The notes below the pieces were generated by a model. The model ran no database searches and was not told where the DNA came from. It saw only the letters and a program-made list of their open reading frames with translations. From Glandiceps talaboti (Eukaryota > Hemichordata > Enteropneusta > Spengelidae), in contig NC_135571.1 of assembly GCF_964340395.1 (NCBI RefSeq), positions 15,714,721-15,778,720 of the forward strand: 64,000 bases of DNA. The letters run 5' to 3'. Of the stretch, positions 14,454 to 25,200 are shown in pieces; positions within the stretch are counted from its first letter, which is position 1, and the number at the start of each line of letters is the position of its first letter. Position numbers and translations under genes: made by a program.

Positions 14454-14515
14454 GACACAGACACCGCTCGATGCCTATAGCACTACTGAACCTACATTGT
14501 ACTTCAGTTGTGCTA
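13275..14515 (+). mobile_element. Tandem-core element, family B copy 1
   Basis: The 5' end has the small palindrome (CCA)CCAATGGCG then TAGCACAACTG. Next come about four copies of a core of roughly 120 bp containing GGCTGTTGCTATGGGCGTGG and TGTTGCTAGGCA, a unique part, (AC)n at 14417-14448 leading into ACAGACAGACAC, and a 3' hairpin TAGCACTACTGAAC...CAGTTGTGCTA. The first bases of the element reappear in that hairpin. No protein is encoded. Other copies: 35243-36415 and 56608-61945. Confidence 0.8.
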
Positions 14516-14600
14516 AAAATGTCTGGCCTGAAATTTGATAATTTGATAGGGATGTGTGTCTATGGCATATTATTCAGAATTTACTGCATAACTTGTAGGA

Positions 14601-14793
14601 CGTCTGTCAACCCATGTCATGTCAGGGCACCCTCACACATCGGTCAACCCATGTCATGTCAGGGCACCCTCACACATCGGTCAACCCATGTCATGTCAGG
14701 GCACCCTCACGCATCGGTCAACCCATGTCATGTCAGGGCACCCTCACACATCGGTCTGCCCATGTCATGTCAGGGCACTGTCACACATCGGTC
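14601..14793. repeat. 39-bp minisatellite, five units
   Basis: Unit contains CATGTCATGTCAGGGCACC followed by TCACACATCGGTC. Units are almost identical, so the array is young. Open frames through it in several phases are a by-product of the repeat. Confidence 0.95.
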
Positions 14794-15529
14794 CCATTGA
14801 GGGCAGAGCAACATGACATATCTTATAGTTAGTCTTTTTAAAAGCAAAAGACACTCTAAGAGAAAAAAACGTTTTCAACTAAATACAACATTTATTTCAC
14901 ATTTCTTTGTACATGGTTATAAGACATAGCATATTATAGGCAGGCTGTAACAACAATATTTAATACTACATGATTTAGCATGATAAAGCACACTGTATAT
15001 TATTATTCTAACCCAGCTAGATTCATACAATAACATAGTTACATTTCCAAAACTGTGAAAAAGTTCTGGCATACACTTCCTATGCAACCCATTCACCCCT
15101 ATTTCATTATTCACAGGTTCTATCTCAACATTGAGTACATACCATTCAACCTTTAAGATAGGGGTGAATTAACATGTATGTTCCATGATTGGCTAAAACT
15201 GCACAACAACCAGATGCAAATATGCAAATTTCATGACACTGAATAAGATATATTATTTAAAGATTTCTAGCCACCATGCTATGAGTGTAGTTCATTCATC
15301 AAATTCAACTCTCTAATATACACCTCGAACTCAAGAAAAAAATAATGTCCCCTTGTCCTCTGTCTTTCCTATTTCATATATACACAAAACACATACACTA
15401 TACATACACACTGTACACTAAAAGTTTAGCTGGATACAATAGAAGCAAGTTATAGCATAGATAAACATCTTATAGTTAGGATATATAACACTATAGACTT
15501 CACAATTATAGAAGTGAACACGGCACAAC

Positions 15530-15655
15530 ACATGGATATGATGGTGAACATGGTATGACAATTTAAGACAGGATGGTGAAGACGGCAAGACACTTTACAG
15601 GATGGTGAACACGGCAAGACACTAGACAAGGATGGTGTTGTTCAATGGATGTAAA
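15530..15655. repeat. ~31-bp minisatellite, about four units
   Basis: Imperfect repeats of GGATGGTGAACACGGCAAGA followed by CACTTTACA. Confidence 0.7.
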
Positions 15656-15859
15656 GACACCCCACATGATGTCTACTTTTCACTACACAGTATATTGACT
15701 AGTACACATTAGATAGATGGCTTGCTTGTATCATTTAATAAATTTATCCTGATTATTAATCTTGTCATAATGATTTCTCAGCAGTATTGACAATTTGTTC
15801 AAAATTTATTAATTTTAATATCTGCATTTTAATGTGTATGGTGCCATCAGTTAGCTGAT

Positions 15860-16200
15860 CTGAAAGCTACATAGCCTGTAATTGGTCGATCATGATTTAG
15901 AAAGCCAGTAAAATCACTTTCTATTGGCTAAGCACACTTTAGAAAGCCTTTAACACCACCATCCATTGGCTAAGCATGATTTTAAAAGTTTGTAACACCA
16001 CCATCCAATGGCTAAGAATGATTTAGAAAGCCTGTAACACCACCATCCATTGGCTAAGAATGTTTTAGAAAGGCTGTAACACTACCAGTCATTGGCTGAA
16101 CATGATTTTAAAAGTTTGTAACACCATCATCCATTGGCTAAGCACAATTTAGAAAGCCTGTAACACCACCATCCATTGGCTAAGCACGAAAGCTGCTACA
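15860..16200. repeat. Minisatellite with CCATTGGCTAAG motif
   Basis: About seven diverged units containing CACCACCATCCATTGGCTAA and TTTAGAAAGCCTGTAA. Each carries an inverted CCAAT box (ATTGG). Confidence 0.8.
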
Positions 16201-17503
16201 AAAATTTACAAGATAAAGACTGAAGGACAATATACATTGAAATAAATATAAAGATATTAACTATTAACTCACAGTATCTACATTTACATACAGTTTTCAT
16301 CTCTATTTAGAAGTCATAACTAGAACACACAACTCTATATTATGACCTTGGTGACCCATGACCTTTGACATGACCTAACTTCAAAGGTCATCAAGATTGA
16401 CAGAGTACATTTTGATCATTTCAATTTTTCTTCATATTTTGCTAAGGTTGTCATTTCATGATATGACAATTGGATCATTTAGTACAAAGTGTAATTTTAT
16501 TGAGTAGCTTGATGACCTTTGACATTTGTGACTATTGTCATGATCTAGTCTAATTAGGGTCAAAGTGATCAAATGGTACAAACTCCACATTCCAACTCAC
16601 AGCTATTAGTGATTTGATAAATGTACTTTTTAACTGACTACTACAGGTCAGGTTGGATGTCAATTAATTCTTGACAAATTGAATATATTATTTTTTGGAC
16701 AACTACATAAATTGTACAACATGATATGCCCCCTTGTATATCAGATCTAACTGAATATCTAGAGTTTCTTTCTGAGAGTCAAACATGCCACGATACATAG
16801 ATAGAAGGAATTCTGTTTAGCTGATTGTATTTGTATAATTTTGACTTTGTCAGTCTTTCATTCTTTCCTACTCCCACAAGTGAGGTCTGAAAATCACATG
16901 AAAAATAATTATTTGATACCAAATTATAAGGTCCCATACCACTAGTATGTCATAGTATTTATGAAATTACACTACCGACATATATACCATCCTACTGGAA
17001 TAAATAAATAATTAAATAAATAACAGCCACACATGCTACCCTGACAGAGTAAAGAAATACCAGGCAAACAAACTATTCTGGGTGTGGGGGTCGAATCGTT
17101 GGTAGGATAAAGGACTTGTCAAAAAGTTTTTATCAAGTCCAATACTTTTTAGAGAGAGGAAATAAATATCATGCAAACTATCCGACCTGAGGACATAAAA
17201 ACCATACAATCTATTGTACTTGAGTAAATAATAACCAGGCAAACAAACTACTCTACCTGAGTAAATAAATACCCTTCAAATACATGTATCTTAAGATTAT
17301 ACATGTACATGTAAATGAAATATGGCTAAGTACATTTCTTCAGAATGTCTATAGAAGGCAGTGTTAAGATTACCACAGTTGGGAGACATAGTGCTCATTT
17401 TATACATTTCAGTAATAAATACCATAATTGAAGATTTGAGTTTCACAAAAATGCATGCAAAATTCTTTTAAACCAAATGTCTGTCCTCCAAAATGTTTTT
17501 CAG

Positions 17504-18440
17504 TCAATATTGGACTTACTATTGAAAGTGTACTAACCATTCAGTTAATAGTGGACTTACTATTGAAAGTGTACTAACCATTCAGTCAATATTGGACTTA
17601 CTATTGAAAGTGTACTAACCATTCAGTTAATAGTGGGCTTACTATTGAAAGTGTACTAACCATTCAGTTAATAGTGGGCTTACTATTGAAAGTGTACTAA
17701 CCATTCAGTCAATAGTGGGCTTACTATTGAAAGTGTACTAACCATTCAGTCAATAGTGGGCTTACTATTGAAAGTGTACTAACCATTCAGTCAATATTGG
17801 ACTTACTATTGAAAGTGTACTAACCATTCAGTCAATAGTGGGCTTACTATTGAAAGTGTACTAACCATTCAGTTAATAGTGGGCTTACTATTGAAAGTGT
17901 ATTAACCATTCAGTTAATAGTGGACTTACTATTGAAAGTGTACTAACCATTCAGTTAATAGTGGACTTACTATTGAAAGTGTACTAACCATTCAGTTAAT
18001 AGTGGGCTTACTATTGAAAGTGTACTAACCATTCAGTTAATAGTGGACTTACTATTGAAAGTGTACTAACCATTCAGTCAATAGTGGGCTTACTATTGAA
18101 AGTGTACTAACCATTCAGTTAATAGTGGACTTACTATTGAAAGTGTACTAACCATTCAGTTAATAGTGGGCTTACTATTGAAAGTGTACTAACCATTCAG
18201 TTAATAGTGGGCTTACTATTGAAAGTGTACTAACCATTCAGTCAATAGTGGGCTTACTATTGAAAGTGTACTAACCATTCAGTTAATATTGGACTTACTA
18301 TTGAAAGTGTACTAACCATTCAGTTAATATTGGACTTACTATTGAAAGTGTACTAACCATTCAGTTAATATTGGACTTACTATTGAAAGTGTACTAACCA
18401 TTCAGTTAATAGTGGGCTTACTATTGAAAGTGTATTAACC
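17504..18440. repeat. 41-bp minisatellite, about 23 units
   Basis: Regular 41-bp period with GAAAGTGTACTAACCATTCA as the constant part and a variable T/C, T/G and A/G block (TTAATAGTGGGC or TCAATATTGGAC). Very low divergence. It lies 660 bp or more beyond the Syt1 stop codon and so may be in the 3' UTR. Confidence 0.97.
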
Positions 18441-18739
18441 ATTTGGCATTGCTTAATATGACTGCTGAGCTTTCTATACAACAAACTAAGTACAAACAAA
18501 TATACAATAAACATACTTTCGCCTGGCTATTTCCATGCCAAATTAAATGTAGCCATGGTAACATTTTTGTACTTTAGATTCTTAGACTTGAACAATACAT
18601 GACAGATAGGTTTGACTGAGTGTTTGCACAAAGACGTTGTCATAACCCCAATCTATAACTTGTTTCTAACTGATGGTATTTTTGGAATGAATTGTCAGTG
18701 TAGACTAGATGTTAACAGCTGTGTAGATTATAACATATT

Positions 18740-18865
18740 AACCCCCCCCCCCCCCCCCCACACACATGCTATACAAATTATGGTAGTTACATACCATTAC
18801 AATAAAAAACAGTCTGGGATTAACAGACACCATTTTTTTCAGTGGGGGGGGGGGGGGGGGGGGGA
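18740..18865. repeat. Poly-C and 21-base poly-G tracts
   Basis: A C run at 18742-18759 and a G run at 18844-18864 flank about 85 bp, a foldback arrangement like the ends of the 3136-4880 element. Confidence 0.7.
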
Positions 18866-19105
18866 GTTCAGTTTCCTATCTGTACTAAAATGAAACAAAA
18901 CCATACATAACATGGATAACATTTCACCTTCACATCCCTAGTGTGTTTTACTTTCATATTTTAATTTTTTTTTCTCACCATGTAAAGTTTCATAGTTGAC
19001 CAAACAGAGAATAAAATTGTCTGCAATTGATGAGAATATCAATATTTGCAAAGAGTAAGTACATCATTGGCCAAAGATTTTGGGTAGATATGATTGGCCA
19101 CCTCA

Positions 19106-19285
19106 TTATGTATCTGGTTCAACCAATGTGTGCCATTGAGCGATGGGTCGTCGTGGAGATGCAAGCATGTCACTCCAGTGTCGTAGACCAGCACCTGAGG
19201 CATTACAGCCCAGTACAACTTTGCCAATTGGTTCACTGCTGCCCATACGATCATAATCAACCACAGTTACAACCAGAGTTACTTT
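19106..19285 (-). CDS. Syt1: Syt1 last coding exon, end of C2B
   Basis: 180 bases including the TAA stop at 19108-19106, residues 368-426. It has the third Ca loop [11 protein letters not shown] (D377, D379, E385), then [17 protein letters not shown] and the WHTL motif, with a short VEPDT tail. Acceptor TTTGAATACACAG. The Asp-to-Glu change in the fifth ligand position is also what I recall for arthropod and mollusc Syt1, so it is probably ancestral rather than a defect. Confidence 0.97.
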   Translation of the reverse strand, partial: KVTLVVTVVDYDRMGSSEPIGKVVLGCNASGAGLRHWSDMLASPRRPIAQWHTLVEPDT

Positions 19286-22200
19286 CTGTGTATTCAAAAG
19301 AAAAACACTTTGTTTACCCCTTAACTACCATGTACTGCATGGCTGCATGACTTATGGTGACATATATGTTGAGTACCCATTCCTTGACATCAAAGTGTAC
19401 AAACCTAGCAGAGTACCCATTCTGGATTTGAGATTATAGTAAATGATAGATTATTAAACCTGGATTTGAGATTACAGTAAATGATAGATTATTAAACCTG
19501 GATTTGAGATTATAGTAAATGATAGACTAACCTGGATTTGAGATTACAGTAAATGATAGACTATTAAACCTGGATTTGAGAATACAGTAAATGATAGATT
19601 ATTAAACCTGGATTTGAGATTACAGTAAATGATAGCTTATTAAACCTGGATTTGAGATTATAGTAAATGATAGACTAACCTGGATTTGAGATTACAGTAA
19701 ATGATAGATTATTAAACCTGGATTTGAGATTATAGTAAATGATAGACTATTAAACCTGGATTTGAGATTATAGTAAATGATAGACTATTAAACCTGGATT
19801 TGAGATTACAGTAAATGATAGATTATTAAACCTGGATTTGAGATTACAGTAAATAATAGATTATTAAACCTGGATTTGAGATTACAGTACATGACGGACT
19901 AACCTGGATTTGAGATTATAGTAAATGATAGATTATTAAACCTGGATTTGAGATTACAGTACATGACGGACTAACCTGGATTTGAGATTATAGTAAATGA
20001 CAGACTAACCTGGATTTGAGATTACAGTAAATGATAGACTAACCTGGATTTGAGATTATAGTAAATGATAGACTAACCTGGATTTGAGATTATAGTAAAT
20101 GATAGACTAACCTGGATTTGAGATTATAGTAAATGATAGACTATTAAACCTGGATTTGAGATTACAGTAAATGATAGATTATTAAACCTGGATTTGAGAT
20201 TATAGTAAATGATAGACTATTAAACCTGGATTTGAGATTATAGTAAATGATAGACTAACCTGGATTTGCTCAAAGGGCACTTCAAAGACAAAGGATTCAT
20301 TATAATAAGGATTCAATGTTCTCTTCTTAATGCTGGTCTTCTTTTTCTTCATTCTCTTACCACCCATATACACAGACAGCTTCACATAAGGATCTGAGAA
20401 AAAACACAGATAAAGCAAGTCATCATAAAGGTGATTCAAAATGCTCAGATTCACTATCGCTAATTTGCTAGACGACATGTTTGTGAAATGCATTCTGGTT
20501 TTAAAACTTTTCAAAAGCATCTGCAAACACCTTAAAATGACCTTTTTTCAGTCACTTCCCTTCGGATTTACTTCGAGAGTTTTCGGGTATTTCCGGTCCC
20601 ACCTAGACCACGAGATTTTATGACGTCATAAGGGGTACACGTTAGCACTAAGACTATGACGAGCGTAGTCACTAGGTGAATAAAACTCAACAGCATTGTG
20701 GAAAAATATATTGCTAGTGGTTGTAACAGACATCAGTAAACAAAAACTACACTCTACATGTCTTATTAACCAACATTTACCGATATTTACTCACACTTTC
20801 TGACTAATTGGCAGTGTCTGTGGGTATAAATGCTAAAATATTATCTCCCCATATTATGGCAAAATAAATCAAAACGGCTAGACTACAGTGTAGATATACA
20901 TAAACACTTGTAATGTCGCTCGCGTGTTTCAATTTATGTATCTGATTTTTTTTATTATTTACCAAGGAGAATCATTACAATATCTTTGACAGGCATCGCG
21001 TCGACAGCATATTATAGCCCACTATACTCGACTATACTCACTGATGTCGCCTTTTGAACGGCGCATTTAGCAACAAAGTAAACATATTTATCTTGAATAA
21101 ATATACTAGCTATTAGATTGCCATATTATCAGCAATAAAATTGTAAAGAATTGAGGAAATTTCGTGAGTTTAGTGTTGTCATTTACATGACTTTAGCAAC
21201 TCATCTGGAAGAAAACTTGTATGGTTTCCCTTGTTGCGATATCACTTAATTTAATGCAACAAGTCTATTTAATATTCATTAGAAGAATTCTGTAACGAAT
21301 CATGGTATTCGAAGTATACAGTTTAGGAAACCAACAAATCAAATATCGCGATGTGTTCATGATATTAAATATGATTGGACAATATTGACATCGGCAATCA
21401 AGGTCGTGACCCCAGCACATGGTTATGAAAGAAAGCCTGCAACTAGATACTTGGCTAGCCACGTCCGGTCCAGTTTCTCAGGGTTTGTTTTGAAGTTAGA
21501 GATGTTATTTCTGTACGACTTGAAGAATTTTACAATATATCTGATTGATAAATATGGATTACATCAACACGTGGATAAATTTAACCCGACACGAATGTGC
21601 GCTGTGCTCTCCCGATTCCATACGTACATTGTACATACACTGCTTCAGCTTTGATCGGCGGAACTATCCTAGTATAAGCTTACTGGCGCGGCCACGGTGA
21701 CTGCACAAAACTTGACAACACTACCCCTCTACCGATATATAATAATCACCTGTATACCGTGATAAAAACAAGCAATAATTCGAGTCCCCAACAAGTCGAT
21801 GAGACCTACTTCTGTTCTGTCCGATCCGAATGCGAGTTTCTTAGGTTTTATATGGGTTTCAGACTCGGACTAGAATATTACGCCCTAGACAATAATAGAT
21901 GTAAACTTGTGTTCACAAGCCAAACATGTGACAATACAAGACCACAACGAAAACTGTGAAAAATTTACAGGTCAGTCTCATTTTATATATGGACAACAAA
22001 ATTAGGTCGGTCACAGTTCCATTTACATGACACAACTCGGAGCATATTTCCATATGCTCGGAGCAAATCGAATCAATTAGTGTATTATGGGACCAACAAA
22101 TATATTGTGGCACATGTCCCGATACGCCTTCTTGAAGTTTCCCATTGGTATTCTAATAGCTAGTATATTTAATCGAGATGAAATATGTTTACTTTGTTGT

Positions 22201-25200
22201 TAAATGCACTGTTCAAAAGGCGACGCGAGTACGATTGGGCTAAAATATGCCGTCCTTGGCCCGGGGATGCCGTCAAACGTCACGATGGTATCTAATGCTT
22301 CTTGTCGGCAAATAATAAAAAATCAGATAAATAAAAGTCAATGAATGTGAAACACGCGACATTACAAGTGTTTATATATATCTAGTCTAGCCGTTTTAAT
22401 TTATTTTGCCATAATATGGGGAGATCATATTTTAGCATTTATACCCACAGACACTGCCAATTAGTCAGAAAGTGTGAGTAAATATCGGTAAATGTTGGTT
22501 AATAAGACATGTAGAGTGTAGTTTTTGTTTACTGATGTCTATTACAACCACTAGCAATATATTTTTTCACAATGCTGTTGAGTTTTATTCACCTGTTGAC
22601 TACGCTCGTCATAGGCTACGTGCTAACCATGTCTCCTTATGACGTCATAAAACCCTGTGGTCTAGGTGGGACCGGAAATACCCGAAAACTCGAAGGGAAG
22701 TGACTGAAAAAAGGTCATTTTAAGGTGTTTGCAGACGCTTTTGAAAAGTTTTAAAACCAGAATGCATTTCACAAACATGTAGTCTAGCAAATTAGCGACA
22801 GTGAATGTGAGCATTTTGAATCACCTATAAATGACATACTCCCCACTGTCTGGGAGTTATTGATTCCTGTTTTGATTGTAACACTTCTTGTCTGTTATAG
22901 GTGCAATCACAAATTGACATGCATATGTACCTAATAGTATACTACCCTTATACCAAGATTGACTGAAATTGATCTGCTCAGACATGCCTGCCAAATGGCT
23001 CCAGACATAAAAAATCAGAACAGAATGGCTGCCTAGCAGTCCTGTTGGATCATATTGTGACACAAGTTGACATACATATATATACATCATAGTACACTAT
23101 TTACATAAAGTTTTAATGGAAATTTTCTGCATAATGGCTTTGAACATGAAAAATTTGTAACAAAATGTCTAGTGGCCATATTGGATTTTATCACAAAATA
23201 AATTGACATGCGTATGTATGCCATAGTGTGTTGTCCTTGTACCAAGTTTGATAAAAATCGGTCCAGTCATGTCCAAGTAATGGCTCTGGACATGAACAAA
23301 TCATAACGAAATGGCTGTCTAGTGGCCATATTGGACTGTATCACAAAATAAATTAATGTGCACATGTATGCTATAGTGTGTTGTCCTTGTACCAAGTTTG
23401 AGAGAAATTGGTCAAGTCATTTCCGAGAAATGGCTATGCACGCATGCACACACACACACATGGGTGCACGGAGCCCAATCTAAAAGTTCGCCAGGACTTT
23501 GTCTAGTGGGGACCAAAAAACACATAATGAAATGATGCAATGATATACTGGCAGTTTAAAGTGGTCATATGGATGAGGATTGGGCATTTATTTTGGAATT
23601 TTAATTTATAAAACAATTTTATCATAGCTTCCTACTAGAAAAATTAATATGAAACAACATATGCCAAGTCTGTGTTTGTAACTGAATACATTACAAAAGA
23701 TAAATAAATTTGTAAAATGTTTGTTAGTGTGCATACAATAACAAACTTTTTATACATATTTTAGACTTTTGCAATTTATTGAGTTACAAACACAGACAAA
23801 TGATAGTCTGCAAGGTATGCTGTGACAGGGTGCCCCACACATCACTGGTGATGACATAACATATCTTTATATAAGTCTAAATGAATAGACCAGGGAAAAA
23901 ACAAGTTTTGAATACACTACACACAGTCTCACCTGACAATCCGCCAACGTCCATCTTCTTAAGGTTCTTAGCTTCCAGTACAACCACTGTTAATTTACCA
24001 GCAGTTGGAACATACCGTAGTGAGAAACAAACATCACCAAGCTCAGACTTTCCCTACAAATAATAAATCAATCATACATAAAATGTAATATTACATATAA
24101 TCATTTATTATCTAACACCCAGTATCACTTCCAATGTAATTCAATGGAAACGCACCCATAGAACCCATATAATAATTGTTCATATAAGCCATGGCACACT
24201 TTGCCCAAACATGGCACATGGCATGCTCATCGATATCACACTTTGCCCACACATGGCACATGGCATGCACATCGATATCACACTTTGCCCACACATGGCA
24301 CATGGCATGCACATCGATATCACACTTTGCCCACACATAGCACATGGCATGCACATCGATATCACACTTTGCCCACACATGGCACATGGCATTCACATCG
24401 ATATCACACTTTGCCCACACATGGCACATGGCACATGGCATGCACATTGATATCACACTTTGCCCACACATGGCACATGGTATGCACATCGATATCACAC
24501 TCTGCCCACACATGGCATGTGGCATGCTCATCGATATCACACTTTGCCCACACATGGCACATGGCATGCTCATCGATATCACACTTTGCCCACACATGGC
24601 ACATGGCATGCACATCGATATCACACTTTGCCTACACATGGCATGCACATCGATATCACACTTTGCCCACACATGGCACATGGCATGCACATCGATATCA
24701 CACTTTGCCCACACATGGCACATGGCACGCACATCGATATCTCTTCATTCAATGATTCAGCTTTGTTTTTCTCTTACTGTCTTTTTGTACATTAGATCTA
24801 ATCTATATCATATTATGTTAATGTGATTCAAATCATATTTCCATACCAGTTTAAGACTATATTAGTCTAAGAGTAGATGATCAAATCTTTACAGCTGACC
24901 TGGATACAGGTTTTGTATTATGGGTTCTCCTAAAGTTAGTCCTTTCGCCATGTAATCTTTGGCTGATAAACCTGAATCCAGGCAGTTGACCATAACTACT
25001 ACTGTATTATACTTCATAAATTTTATTCATTTAATACAAAAACATAATTTTCAGATAAATTTTGCCAAGAGTCACCAAATTGAAAGCACAGCCTTTATCT
25101 GCCTCGTAAGCTCGATAGTTTTAACGTAAGCAAGGATATTTTAGCATCAGTGTATCGGTCACTAATGGAAAGCATACTGACACGTAATATTGTATCCTGA

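Larger units (their letters stand above)
14830..19105 (-). other. Region after the Syt1 stop codon: 3' UTR and flank, end undefined
   Basis: No further coding exon is seen. Two possible poly(A) signals on the minus strand are ATTAAA at 18967-18962, near the stop, and AATAAA at 14896-14891, far distal. Long 3' UTRs are common for this gene, so either could be right. The interval also holds minisatellites at 15530-15655, 15860-16200 and 17504-18440, and C/G homopolymers at 18740-18865. 16200-17500 is plain AT-rich sequence. Confidence 0.35.

Noticed and set aside
14390-14832. 136-codon frame with Cys/His repeats
   Set aside because: Translation of (AC)n and a 39-bp minisatellite.
17504-18440. 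Regularly spaced repeats that could be taken for a CRISPR array
   Set aside because: The variable block is a two-state polymorphism within a 41-bp unit, not unique spacers, and the setting is an animal gene with introns.
19039-19260. Other frames overlapping the last Syt1 exon
   Set aside because: Shadows of the exon in other phases; the splice phase and family sequence decide for the frame ending at 19106.
24112-24826. Open frames of 160-206 codons with Cys/His-rich repeats, suggestive of zinc fingers
   Set aside because: Produced by the ~43-bp minisatellite; Cys and His spacing follows the DNA unit and changes with frame, and no zinc-finger pattern with linkers is present.
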